DNA of 64,000 nt from contig JANTQF010000183.1 of NCBI GenBank assembly GCA_032988165.1, positions 1-64,000 on the forward strand, given 5' to 3'. The notes beneath the pieces were generated by a model that was not told where the DNA came from, did no database searches, and saw only the letters and a list, made by a program, of their open reading frames with translations. Positions within the stretch are counted from its first letter, which is position 1. Every line of letters starts with the position of its first letter. The position numbers were made by a program, and so were the translations under genes. This DNA is from Emmonsiellopsis sp. PD_33 (lineage: Eukaryota; Ascomycota; Eurotiomycetes; Onygenales; Ajellomycetaceae). Below, piece by piece: positions 11,950-24,900 of this stretch.

Positions 11950-14336
11950 ATCTGATTAATTTTATTATCTAAGTTAAAAATTGTGATAGTGATGTTACCC
12001 ACATTATCTGTCTGTCATACTAACTGAGTTACATTTTCATAGGAGTAGCCTAGAATGCACTCATAGGAACCATACTCTAGAATGAAGAAGGTTTGAGGTA
12101 TAGATATAGATCTAATATGAACTGAGATATCCTTATAGATTTCAATGATACTACTATGCTAATTACCAGTACTAAGAATTAGCTTGAGAGTGTCTTTCTA
12201 GATGATCAGGCTGAGACTCAAGGTAATGCTCTTCACCATACAGTTGATCTCTACCTCACTGTTGAATATAACTTTGATCTGACCCTTTTCAATGCTGATA
12301 GAAAACTTGATATGGCTAATAAACATCAGATTCCACTAAGAATCATATTCTGAGACATAATGAGAAAGCTGAATAAAGAAGACTCTAGTAAATTCTTCCT
12401 CAATCATATACTATTAAATTTTAGCTGAAAGATTCTGGAAGAATATCTACTGTAGCTGGGCAGAGCAGGCTATAATATTCTTAAGCTGAATTCTGATGAT
12501 CTCTTGACATATGATTTTCTTAAAGACTATCTGAATTGCAGTGGCATAATTCTCTTTATCTCTCATTTTAATAGATAGTTTTAGCCCTTTAGGCTTTCTG
12601 AGATGATAAAGAATGGTTTTCTTCTGAATCTCAGGTGCTTCAGTTATCTCAGCATCAGACACAGCTTCATCAATCAGCTGAGTTGGTGTTTCTTTCTGAA
12701 GTTAACTGTCAAGAAGGGTCTGTGATTCATTGAAATCAGGCAAAGATAAGATGATGTCCTCAGTAAATAAAACTAATTTTTAGGAGCCATCTGAATAGTG
12801 ACTGACTCTTTAAGAATGAGTAGAAGATAGGGCTTTCTCCTTTTTAATCTAGCTAGAAAGTATAGATTAATTCTTATTAATAGTTAATTCTTTACTCTTA
12901 TTATTCTCTATAGCAGCCTGAGCAACCATCATACTAGTAATCTCTTCTACTTTACTGTCTGAGTTGTCTTCTTCTGCACCACTTTCAAACCCAACATTGC
13001 ATATGCTAATAAAATTGACTGCAGGTAATGAGCTACTATTAGAGGAAACAAGAATGCTACTATTATTATGAAGTTTTACTACTAATAGGATAATGAGAGA
13101 TGTGAATCTCTACTTAAAAGCACACTTAATGATGATGATATGTAATTCATACTGATTTACATTGATCTTTAGGCTACACTGCATCACATGTTCATCAAAG
13201 TATTTACTCATTCTATTTTAATGGATCTTTCCCTAATTGATTAACTTACTAATTTAAAGACACTGAGGGAGCATGTGAGAGGAGTTACTGCAACCCCAAC
13301 AGGCATGAGGAGGGTGTTCATATTATGACATACTTCTAGATTAAGGTTGATATGAACTACTAGGGTCATACTGTATTCTATAATAGGAAATATTTGTGAG
13401 ATTTTGAGCAGGATTGATAGATCTCTAGTGGGTGAGAATGTATAACACCACAGCTGATTATTATATATTTTTCTGCTATTGAAAACCTGTGATAGCTAGT
13501 AACAGTACATTCATCTAGTTGACAAAAGATTCAAGTAAGCTGTCATTTGAATTCCTTAGAGCTGAATCAGAAGAAGTAGATAGTGCAGAGAGGGCCACTT
13601 AAGATTTTAGCACAATCAGGGTAGGCAAATTAAAGATAGGTTGAGTAGGAGGCAGCTGAGTGGGCAGCATCATATAAGAACTCAAATTAGATGTGATTAT
13701 CTGAGTTATCTTTTCCTTGACTTCCTGAGATTCAGCTGTGGCTTTACAAATCTTTGAAATCTTCTACTCAGATGAGTTATTTTGATTAAATCTAGTTTTA
13801 TGAAAAGCCTTCTTATAAACTCCATCAGGTAGGCCTCATAAAAATAACTAGCAGGCAAGAGATTCCTAGATTTCATTCTGACTAATTAGTGGCTCAGTAA
13901 TAGCACAGAATTGACAGTAGAAAGTGAGAATGTCTTAACTGGAAGATCATTTAAAACTAGATAGAGCATTCAGGTAGATTTAGTTGTACATCTACTGATG
14001 AGTATTATTCTACTAGAACTCTGACATCAATCTGACCTTGACTTTCATTTAGATTTGCAGGTCCTTCACCAGCTGATTCACATGGCCTTATAGTTTCATA
14101 AAGTAATAGTTGTATAACACTGTCAAGACTTTATTCTCAGGAATATGGTGCAGCTTCAGCACAGCATCAAACTGGTTGACAAACTGAGTAACATCTTTCC
14201 CATCAAAAGAGGGGGCTTCAAGGGATTCAGGAACTAGCATGAGTATGACAAGTTGCTGATAAATTATTCTGCTTTCAGGAGGCAAGGCACTGCTAGGCAT
14301 AGATAGGCCTGATGAGAAATTAGTAGAGCTGAACAT
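11950..14336 (-). pseudogene. gag: gypsy gag-protease (broken)
   Basis: ATG at 14336 opens an 82-codon clear stretch containing ESLEAPSFDGKDVTQFVNQF, a gag N-terminal motif common in fungal Ty3/gypsy elements (PxFDGxxVTxFL). The same frame, with stops, runs through about 13170 (FDEHVMQCSLKIN), the 12447-12662 open stretch and the retropepsin near 12260. There the active-site D-S-G reads N-S-E (Asn codon 12261-12263) in the context IFNSEVEINCM, followed by KLILSTGN, IEIYKDISVHI, ISIPQTFFILE and YECILGYSY, the standard protease C-terminal half. Gag and protease share one frame; RT lies in another. The mutated aspartate and the stops make it dead. Confidence 0.85.
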
Positions 14337-14339
14337 CTT

Positions 14340-14868
14340 CTCACTATTAATCTTAATTTTTAGTGGCAGAGTTGGTACTTTTCCTGACTGAGTTCAATAA
14401 TGTGCAATGGAGTCCAACTGAGTGTGCTTAGAAGACATATATTGATGAAGAAACAAATAGATAAGTAGCTCTCATTTGCAAATGAGAAATAGGTTGATAA
14501 TGATAGTAATATCTATATCTTTTTATGAGTAGAGATTCAGAGACTTAAGGAAGAAAAGAAACTGTAAGATCTGCTGTAGATTTTTCTTCTCACTAGAGTT
14601 TACATTTATTGAGAAATGACTTGATGATTTTAATAGTTTAGCAGGTCTATTCTTCAAAGTTTTCTTCTAGTAGTATTACTATTAGTGCAGCTGCAAAGCT
14701 GCAGGCTCACTCCAACTAAATGGGCCTATTATAAACTGAAATAAGAGAATTACATTGAGTAGTGTGCTTAATAAAAGAAAAGGAAAAAGGAAAAAGGAAC
14801 TTAGCATAGTCATCTATATCAACACTGCTATCTATTCATCCATTCATGTTTCTAATTGTGCACATCAA
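14340..14868. other. leader between 5' LTR and gag
   Basis: Non-coding on the element's strand. Directly after the 5' LTR the sequence is TTGATGTGCACAATTAGAAAC, the place where a primer-binding site should be, but I could not match it to a tRNA 3' end. It contains a duplicated AAAGGAAAAAGGAAAAAGG run near 14778-14800. Confidence 0.5.
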
Positions 14869-15187
14869 TGAAGTGGGGACAGGGTGTATGCATCAGGTGG
14901 CACTGAACAGAGCAGTGGCAAACACAAAAAAAGAATTGATATTAATGTTGAAGTAGAGGAATGTATTGGCAATCTATAGTATAAAATAATATAGTAATAG
15001 AATGATAAGATAACACTCAAAAGAAACAAAAGATCTATCTCAAAGAAGCATACACATGCATGAGAAATTTATGAATAAACAGATGATGTCTCATAATGAA
15101 AGGAAAATATCTATCTTCATGGCTGTACTTAGTAGTAAAAAGTCTTGGTGAAAAATTGATCTGACCTGATGATGAATCCTTACCACA
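14869..15187 (-). repeat. 5' LTR of the 11.4-kb gypsy element
   Basis: 319 bp, same length and order as 3823-4141; on the element's strand TGTGGTAAGGATTC...CACTTCA. Flanked by CTAG at 15188-15191. Confidence 0.9.
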
Positions 15188-17360
15188 CTAGAATACTATT
15201 TATTTGAAGAACTTTTAGAATTCAGAGCTCTACTTTGTACTCCACTATAAATGGTTCTTATGAGTGCTACTATATTAAATTACATTTATAGTTACTATCT
15301 ATTTCTACCATTAATTAAATTGAATTTAATACTTATTATTCTACTTTCATATAATATAGATCCTTACCTCAACTGTGGTAGTCTTAAGTTCTTTAGAAAT
15401 TAAGATGAGTGAAATTAGTGTTAAAGTTTATAGAAGAGAAATTAATGTACTAATCTTATAAAGAGGAGAGTTTGAAGCACTAAAATTCATTATACTGAGA
15501 GATTAAAGGCATTTGAGAAGATAGTATTCCAGGGTGAGAGAAAACATAGCTGACATTTTTTCTTGTAGAGGAATGTAGGCTGAGTGTGAGGATTAATTTT
15601 TCAGAGAACTAAGAATAAACTCACTATATGAGTAATGAGAAATGAGACTCACATACTATATAATAATTATCATTATAATCTCACATCTGAAAATTAGAAG
15701 ATCTACATAAATGAATACCTCTAATGTACTAATCTTAAAAATAAAGTACTAAAAAGATATGAAGTTACTAGACAGTAGAATTTCAGCATCATACTATAGA
15801 TATTAAGAATGAATATAGAATCATTACTAAAATTTATTACTATAATTTTTTTCTCTTATTTCCTGGGATACTAATAGTCAGATGTGTCTCTCTTAGAAAT
15901 TCCTACTTAAATCCCATTTAATTTTCTGAATGAGATTTTACTGAGTTGAAACACTATATATTTAATCTTATTAATTAGTTAGATGGAGTTTGAATCCAGC
16001 CAGCCCACCTAATTAATAGCTATAATAAATTAATAGACTAATAATGTGATTTATTAATAAAGCTCATGAGGAAATTTCATGTAAAGACAGCTGCAGAATC
16101 ATTCTGATCTGATAGTGACTATATGAGATATTTTTACAACTATAGTAAGTCTGACAATCAAATTAAACTACAGTATATATAATGAATGTATGAAATAACT
16201 TTTAAATTCATAGTAGACTATTTATCTATCTTCTAGTAGAATATAAAATAACTTTATTAAGATAATTGTTCTTTAATAGCTTATAGTTAGTTGTAACTCT
16301 TTCTATACTAGTATATTCTTCTAGAAGCTTGAGCAGGAAAATGTGATGATACTATATATATTAATATAAAAAAGAGTAATTAAGTAAATATAATAATCTG
16401 AGGTAATAGACTTCATAGAATTCTACTTGATTATATTACCTTTAAAAATAGCTTGTAGTATCTATCTTCAGATGAACTGAGTACCTCCTCTATCTTTAAT
16501 CAACTTTCTTTAATATTTATTTAGACTTTATGTATCAAATTTATTCCATCAGTATTTCATTGCTCTATATGATAATTCCCCTAATCCCCTTTAGCTGATA
16601 TACTGATAGATGATATATTTCCTAGTAATTATTAATTAAAATATTATATATTTTAGCTAAATAATCTACTATGTTTAAATCTAAGAGATCAACATAGATT
16701 GAAAGCTCCTACACACAATTATTTAGAATAGAAGATAATTTTAATATGAGAAATAAGTATGTATATAATATCATCAATTATATGTATATATAGAAATGTA
16801 TAGGAGAGTACAAGTAAGATATATAACTTTATCTTGTATCTTTAAGATAAATTTCATGCATCTTAATTATCAAATAAAGCTGCCTGATCATTATGCACTA
16901 ACTAAATTTTTTTGTGTAAAAAATGGATAGAGTGTTATATATAAACTAGAGAGGATTATATCTTTAAAAATGAATGAAAAGTTGCACATGCAATATAATT
17001 ATATATAAGACTATATGATGAACAAACTGGAATTATATGTTCTATATTATAGAGTGTAAATTAAATTGTTTGTGAGAAATGCTTCTTCATGTGTAAAGAT
17101 AATATTCTCCTATAAGTAATAAAATAATGTAATGATCCTCTTATGATAATAATCTAATAAGTAATGTATGGTGAAAATGCATTCAATATATTTCATGAAG
17201 AAAATCTTAGAAGATAACTTATATTAAAATTATTATATAGTAAATTTATTGTATCTTTTTTCAAGTTTAATGAAAGCTCTGGCAATAGATCATAGCTAAG
17301 TAGGAGGAGAAGAAAGGAGATATGAAATATATATATTAATATGATAGACATGATGACATT
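15188..17360. other. AT-rich spacer, no gene seen
   Basis: Very AT-rich with stops in all frames. No domain, tRNA or clear repeat recognised. The stretch next to 15188 may contain the severed 5' part of the hAT relic, but I could not align it with confidence. Confidence 0.5.
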
Positions 17361-17369
17361 ATATGCCTA

Positions 17370-17480
17370 TGAAGAATATATATATATATTTAGTTACTAA
17401 CTATATGTACACCATTCATGCCAGGAGTTATAGGTGTGACACAGCTATATGCCTGCAGGAAAAAATATATTCATACTGGA
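17370..17480. repeat. dispersed repeat, also at 28720-28960
   Basis: ATATATAT, then TTAGTTACTAACTATATG, a TAGGAGT-like block, GACACAGCTATATGCCT and AAAAATATAT. The same series occurs as three tandem copies at 28720-28960, so this is one copy of a dispersed repeat. The small open frame across it is not coding. Confidence 0.6.
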
Positions 17481-17519
17481 TTTTTGTAGTCTGCCAGAAC
17501 AGTGCTCCAACAGCTCTAA

Positions 17520-18130
17520 CACCATTACACAAATTGGAGCCATCATATCACTGTGGAAAGTAGATTTTACTGTGGAATCACTATTCTCTAAAATCTAACA
17601 TTGATATTCTATTTATATTAAAGCTTTTGACCTGTATATATTAAAATCATGAAGGATTTTGACAATATGTGACTATTCTATGAAATTGTAGACTACTACT
17701 ACCCTATTCTACTACCATTCTACACATTGGAGTAATGATATGCTAGTAAACCTCAATTTAACAGTATACTCACTATTCTCTGAAATATAATGTTAATATT
17801 TCATTAACAATTCATCTGGCATAATACTCTAGTAAATATATTAGAGAGCAAATTACAATGGAGGTTAATTACCACACTGTCCTGCCACCATTCTATATGT
17901 TGGAGCAATGGTATGATAGTAAACCTCAATTTAATAGTATACTCATCATTCTCTGAAATATAATGTTAATATTTCATTAACAATTCATCTGGCACAATGC
18001 TCTAGCAAATATATCAGAGAGTAAATTACAATGAAAGCTAATTACCATACCATCCTGCCATCATTCTACATGTTGGAGCCATGGTATAACTATAGAGTAT
18101 TGGATTTACTGTGTATACACCTACTCCTAG
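17520..18130. repeat. tandem repeat of about 172 bp, four diverged copies
   Basis: TTCTAYAYRTTGGAG marks each unit at 17719, 17891 and 18064 (spacings 172 and 173), with an earlier weaker copy near 17524. Between marks the copies share ACCTCAATTTAA, TATACTCA, ATTCTCTGAAATATAATG and AACAATTCATCTGGCA. The unit length is close to a nucleosome repeat, as in many satellites. No coding sense. Confidence 0.8.
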
Positions 18131-18239
18131 GGTAGAACTTTGATATTTCATTATATTTTCATTTTTAGAATAGGGAAATAATTAAAAAGAATATTCATCC
18201 ATTATATTATCCCTATCTACCTATCTAGAAAAAAGAAAA

Positions 18240-21200
18240 AGAAACCAAACCCCATATCCAAACCCAAAAAATCTAAAAGAACTCATTACCCACTCTCTTT
18301 GCAGCATCTTCATTCTTTTCTCCAATCTTCAGAACTAACTGTGCCTCCCCCCCAGCCATCTCATCATCAGGTTTGTTGGAATGGATGGGGGGAGCAGGCA
18401 CTAAATGAGCACATCCATGGTAATCTCCTATCTCTAGTACTATTACAGGGAGAAAGGGGCTTCAACCTATATCAGCATTAAATTCATTGAAACTCTTAAT
18501 CAGAGTATTATAGTGAGTAAGAGGGGAGTAACATTTTGAGCTAGGCAACTTCATCTCACTCTCCACACTCATCTTCCATTTCACCTATATAAATAAGATA
18601 TTAGTTAGTATAGGGTCATTCATATAGAATTTATAAAATACATTGAGCCTGGATAATACTGTACCTGTACATCCAGGCTGTGGACCCCATCTCCCAAGTT
18701 CCAAATTCCAAGTCCAATGGTGCTCAGATTTTTACCCACACCCTATTTCACAATTTATTAGCTATATTAATATAATAATTAAATGAGTCCACATACCTTG
18801 ACCACCTCAACTAAATTAGCCATCTGCTGGAGCTGCACTTCCTCAATTTCCTACTACTATTTAAGTTTAGAGGCAATCTTCTGCAGCACAGTAATCTTTT
18901 CAAATTCCATCTGGCTACCTTCAACATTGCTGGCAACTAAGTCCCCTCTACCCATAATAGGTTTCTTTTCAACTTTAGACTCCTTTTTAATAAGCTCCAC
19001 CAACTCCACCTTCACAGCATCCATATGATCATTGATGTTCTTAGTATGGATAGACTTAACAAAGGGATTCAAGGTATCAAGGTAATTATTATGCAAGACC
19101 CATTCATTTCCAATCTGCTTTAATATTTCCATGGGGACCTCAGTGCACATTTTTTTATCCTGCACATAATTACTGCAGGTATTCTTGCTCCTAGAGAGCT
19201 TGTTGCAGAGCTAATTAAGATTCTTAGAATAGACATAGTCCATCACACAGTAGTAACATATAGAGACTTTTTGGATCTCAGCAGCTTTAGGATTCTCCTC
19301 TGGTTTAGGATCAGTTTTGCTACCCCAGGTCTTACAAGGGGTGATGGAGGCAGAGGCAGCTTTTATTCAAGGCATTCTAAAGGAGTTGTCAGTTCTCATA
19401 TCTTCAAAATTTCAAGCTTCTTCAAGCATAATAATTACTTACTTGATATTTCAAAGCAAGAGAGGGGGGGAGGACATCTATATCAGTAGAGGAGAGGGAA
19501 ATGGATGTAAAATCAGAGTTCTAGCTGCATGTTTGAAGAAGAAAGAGGAAGAGGAAGAGGAAGAGGAAAAGATGGGCATTTTATAATGAATCAGGCATTA
19601 TCTGACTACTCCATCTGATAATCAACACATCACTTTATTTACTTACTTTCAGTTTACCTCCAAAATCAACATCATCTCTTTTTATTTTCTATATACTGAA
19701 CCAGCCAACTCAAATACAACTATGGAATGAGCTCATACTGATGTCTTTTAAGATAATATATGATATGGACTCTCACTGTTTTCAGAATACACATGCAAAC
19801 TAGCTACCAACAGCTCCAATATATATATATATAGATCTATGAAGCAAGTACATACCAACAACAAAGAGTAGGTGCAGTAATTTCCCATACCTTCCATCAT
19901 ATCATTGAGATAGGTATTGAAAATGCTTTACAAATGCTTCATTTTACTACCTAGCAGCAGTAAATATACTCAAATTAAACTAATATTATGTGGAAGATAT
20001 ATAGAAAGCAATCTGAAATGAATATATGATTACTCAGTTGAAAATCCCTACTCATGTATTCTCTTCAACCATGCATTAGAATTATCTCCTCCACAATGAA
20101 ATTATTAAATCCTTTATTCTCTATTTAATACATTCAGCTCTGCAATCAGTAATTCATTTTATCCTAATTTTCATGCAAGAAATATGCTCTGAAAATGCAC
20201 TCAGTGCTACCAATCCACATCTCACATCCAAAGCTATAGATTATACCTTACAAAGCCATAGATCCTGTCTGCCCTGAGATGAGAATAAAGCATATCTTCT
20301 TCTTCACAGCCTCCTTAACTTCAGAATCAGACTTTCATTTCTTTTTGGGTTTTCAACAGGTAATTAGCTCCACAAAGTTCCCCTGGCCTACACCACTGTA
20401 TTATTCCACAGAGGCCATATAGTCTCAAAAATCAATAACTTCATCTCATACTCCAACTTGGATACACCTATCCTCATCCCTTTCAACTAGATCATCCCAC
20501 AGCTTAATCTGGGTAGTAAGATTCACATATATTTCTAGGTGAGGTATAAGCCATTGATCTCCAGGATTGCAGGTGCCAACACATATATTTAATATATCAT
20601 TATCCTATGGAATTAGACCATTCATAGTCCAGGATCAGCCCAGTCTAATAGAACACCTGACAAAACTTATCCAAAGTGAACCCCTGGAAGAAATGCTGGA
20701 AGATACCCTCCTCATCAGTGCAGTTGTACATGTTACATCTCAAATAGCTAGTTTTATCCAGCTCTTTTTCCCACCAGATATGTTCCTGTGATAAAACCAA
20801 TAGGTTAGTAGTTTATTCCAACTTTGAAATACCTATAGACAGTGTCAACTACACAGCCCAGCACTATAATATTTTCTATTCAATTCAAGTCAGAGCTTTA
20901 TCAACTGATCATAAGCACTCTGGATCCTCATCAGTGACCCTGCCAAACACCCTGTATATGAAATGGCTGATTATTGATCCCTATAGTTGATAACTAGATC
21001 AGTACCCAGAGCCATCATCTTCAAAATCCATTTCCATGCCTATCATAATGATGTTCTCCTAGAATTATTAATTAACTTATATTTCATATTTCTCTACCTA
21101 TCATTAAATCTCCATCAATCCTCTCCAGATTTATCTTAATTCACAGCCAACTTCAGCTGGGTTTTCAGTTGAATTCTACTGAGTATCTAGGTCAATTTTT

Positions 21201-21660
21201 ACCTTCATATAGCTAAATGTCTTGTATTTCCACATCCAAAAATTATTGAGTGTGCTGTTCTATGCTGCAGTTCACATACACAATTCACAACTATAACCCC
21301 AAAACACCCATGATACCAGTTCATCCACTTCCCTGAAGAATGTAAGGAGATATGACTATTTTATCTACTACTGAAAGTCTCTCTCCCATGTGTGATTTAT
21401 TTGCTCATAAGATCCCAACACAATCTGATTACACTGTCCATCAGAATTAAAGAATATATTGCTCATGTGATTCTGGCTTTCTATTAATATACTGCTGCTT
21501 CTAGTAAGTGCAGGGTCCATAAGAGGAAGCTCATCCCCCTGGCTATCAGGCTACTTCTAGTTAGCAATACATTCATAAAGTTCTTATTTATGGAATAGAA
21601 ACTAATCATATTACTCAATTTCAAACCAAAGGAGTTAATAGCAGACATGGCTGGGTAGTG
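18240..21660 (-). pseudogene. unidentified multi-segment coding relic
   Basis: Minus-strand stretches read like protein but change frame, as if exons or indels divide them. A start-like segment at about 21648 reads MSAINSFGLKLSN. At 21340-21200 comes GKWMNWYHGCFG, VNCVCELQHRTAHS and IFGCGNTRHLAI. At 19165-18857 there is a 102-codon open stretch with VQDKKMCTEVPMEILKQIG and MDAVKVELVELIKKE, preceded by a Cys-containing segment (YYCVMDYVYSKNLN, CSNYVQDKKMC). The C..C...C.xVP form recalls small zinc-binding segments in fungal element proteins, but I do not recognise the family. It lies head-to-head with the transposase relic starting at 21902 and may be its partner ORF. Plus-strand frames here are shadows. 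Confidence 0.4.
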
Positions 21661-21901
21661 AGTAGGCTAGATAATGATATGAAAATGAAATTATATCTGA
21701 TGAAGAAGGAAACCTACAGATAATAAAAGGAAATAGAAAAGATTAGAGTTCATAATTCTATCAGACAATATGACTTAGAACCCCTATTTTCAGAGGTGCA
21801 TTTAATACACATTTAGCCTTATTTCTTTTTTCAGAGCTATCATATTCATACTCCTTTTCCAATTTTCCCACTTTTCCCTCCAAAAAAATCTAACCTGCAA
21901 T

Positions 21902-24900
21902 ATGGCCATCCACAGCCTTCACTATCTTAGAAAACACACCCTTTATGGAGCAAACAAGCACTCAGCTCTAAGAGGCCAACATCCAAAATTGCCACAGAAC
22001 ACCTCCAAAAACTACATCAATACTGATATAAATGATCCAATATTTAATTATGACATGAGATCTTGGGATTTTATGTCAGAGCCCATACCAGGCAATGTAG
22101 AGGTATGTATTTATATTCTGATTCAATTATTTACTTGATCTTTTAACTTAGAAAATCAGGCAACAGATCAATCTAATCAGCCCACTAAAAATAATGATGA
22201 TGGAGATGCTGCATACTCTAATAATGAGCTCTGCAAACTAAATGAGGAAGCAAACATAATATATTAGCTCCTAAACACTGCCCAGGCAGCTTGTAAATTA
22301 GCTGATGATGAATATACCATGAATAATGACATTAACAACAATATGAATCATTATACTGAGACTGAGGAGGACAAAATGAATAACATCAATGCCACATCCA
22401 AACATCCTCTGGGGGCTCAAGAGGCTAGAAACTCTGAGGTTCAAAAGGTTAATTTCTCTAATCTAACTATTTAAGGTAATAATCTAATAACCTCATCACA
22501 CATTAATAGTAAAGCTAATTATATTTATATAGTCAACAACCCTGCAGAGCTTCTTATTTATAAATAGGATAAGAATTGTATGGATCTTTTTACAACAGCC
22601 TTCACTTTGTGGATAGAGTCTACTGGGATATCTCAAGAGCTATACCAGTCATTACTGTAGATTCTTCAGACTCTGAAGGATATCACTCCAATTCATAATC
22701 TCCCCAATGAACTGTTAAATCTAAAAAAGAAATGTAGGGTGTAGTTCTCAATCCTTCTACTATACCACATATAGATTTTAATTATCTCTTCAGATCAGAT
22801 GCTAATATTCTCTCATACTGAAAAATACCTTACTAATCATACATTAATGTTCTTATACTTCTAAGACATAATCTTATTGGTGTTAAGACTTGTTAAGTCC
22901 TAGAGGTTTCAACAGCACATGCACATCAGGATGGCAGAAGTTGTCAACTCCCCTACAGAACTATAGTACTTATATAGCTGAGGAAGCTCAATTAAATACT
23001 GCTTCAGGAAATTTGCCTTATATCCTTCCATTAGTAAATTAATTTTCCCCTCTAATTTCATATAGTATCAGTGTGAAAATGATAAATGTCCATGCAGATG
23101 ACCAGATAAGACTAACTTCAACCATATGGGCAGAGTGTAGTTTATTGGAAAGGATAGATGGGAGACATCCCTATATTTTAATAGGACTGTTTTGCAGATC
23201 CAATCTATCATGCAGTATTCAACTCTAAATGCAGAAGGACCTAATTTTCAGAGTCCTCATTCACCCTTTCATTGATATGAGGTAATTTTAGTTGAGAGTA
23301 ACATATTGAATATCATTCTAGTAAGCTCTGTTCTATTCAGAGTCTACATCTTTATTAATTATACCTTTAATGGAACTAACAACACCTTCCCAACTGAGAA
23401 TTCCACTCCTAATCTTTTTCTTCAGAGGGTTCTCTATTTAGCTTCAGCTACTACTTGGTCATACTGCAGATCAACACCAATATGCAAAGAGCTGAAAATT
23501 GCAGTCCATGAAAGAGAGTTCTTAAAGAATACCTTTACTGGAGAGTAGAAAGTATTGTCTCTTTCTTATCAGCTTTTTATTGATGAGTTTGACCTCTATT
23601 AGAACATATATTAAAGTTTAATGGGTGTATACTGGATCTCAGCTCTGAGTGCAGCTGAATGCAAGAAGTATAATAACTTATTCACAATGACATTCAGTCT
23701 ATATGATACAAACTTCTCAGATACTATTAGAGTCTTATTCCCTGAATTCCTACAGTTAGATGGTAAGGGCATTCTGGTTAACATTAATGGTGATACTGTT
23801 CAGGTCATTTCTTTCTGCTTATCATTTATTAGTGACATGCTACAGCAGAATGGGAATGCCAGTATTAAAGGTGTAAGTGCAGAGTACTCATGTTGGAGCT
23901 GTCTGGTTGGGGACTAAAAGAGATTAGATTTATTATTTAATATTATTCAAAATGAGTACTATCACCATGACACTCAACAGGTCTGATGCCAGGCAGAGAG
24001 TGCTCTGAACCTAATAAAGAGAAAGGAGCTGTAGTAGAGGAGTAAATTAGCAGATAATAACTCTTACCTATTTAAGATATATCTAAGTTTAAATCTGGTT
24101 ACATTCTTCCCATCTGATCCTGCACACAGCAAGTATTCAGGGATTTCAAAAATAGCTCATTCTGTACTGATAGAATCAGTGTTAACTCCAGTTGAAAAAA
24201 CTGAGTACCTCCAAATATTATAAACCTTTTCTTTCCCCTGAGAATGGGCACACCTACAGTTATCTCTTACCCATCTAGAGAAGTATCAACTGCAAGAGCA
24301 TGCTCAGGCATCTATTCTGATACTACTTATATTGCAATGTGGCCTTAAACATTCATGGCTTAAAGATCAAATTCATAAAGCACTCCCACTAGCATTCTCA
24401 AAACTTGACACCCCAGTGGTAAACTTGACTATTAATGTATTTACAGCAATTACAAGAAGCAATTCAATCTTACTATCATATAACCTGGCTGTTCATGACC
24501 CAAAAGAAATTCAACAAATCATTACCACTACTTATTAATACCTATAGTTCTTCCTAAATGCAGCAGTAAATACAGTACAATGAGCCTGAACTCCTTCTCA
24601 TGTAGGGTCAGTAAGTCAGAGCCAATGAGCATCCCTGGCACTGAGTCAGATGTTAGTATTAACCAGGCTAGATGGATATTCTACCTTTATTATAGCAGAA
24701 GGTTCAGAGTAAGACTCAGCTCTCTCTACAAAAAAAGGTGTATCCTTCATCAGAATGAAAAACCAACTAAATATACATATCAGACTGCACTATATCAATA
24801 AAATCAGGAAATATGGAACTGCCAACAACAGCAATATGTTAATGGGAGAGGATAAACACAGAGATTATAAACAACTAATCCACCATACAAATTATTATGA

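Larger units (their letters stand above)
3823..15187 (-). mobile_element. Ty3/gypsy LTR retroelement, 11.4 kb, minus strand
   Basis: Two 319-bp direct repeats (3823-4141 and 14869-15187), each with TG...CA ends, bound an internal region read on the minus strand in the order gag, protease, RT, RNase H, integrase, extra ORF. CTAG flanks both ends. This order, with RT before integrase, is that of Ty3/gypsy (Metaviridae-type) elements. The element is about twice the usual 5-6 kb, because of a long stretch between integrase and the 3' LTR. All frames are broken. Key acidic residues in protease (Asp to Asn) and integrase (Asp to Asn, 9220-9222) are changed by G-to-A consistent with loss of CpG. Confidence 0.92.

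Noticed and set aside
22103..22159. Intron in the transposase taken as certain
   Set aside because: GT...AG borders and length (57 bp) fit, but the frame is also kept without splicing apart from one stop, so it is mentioned only as possible.
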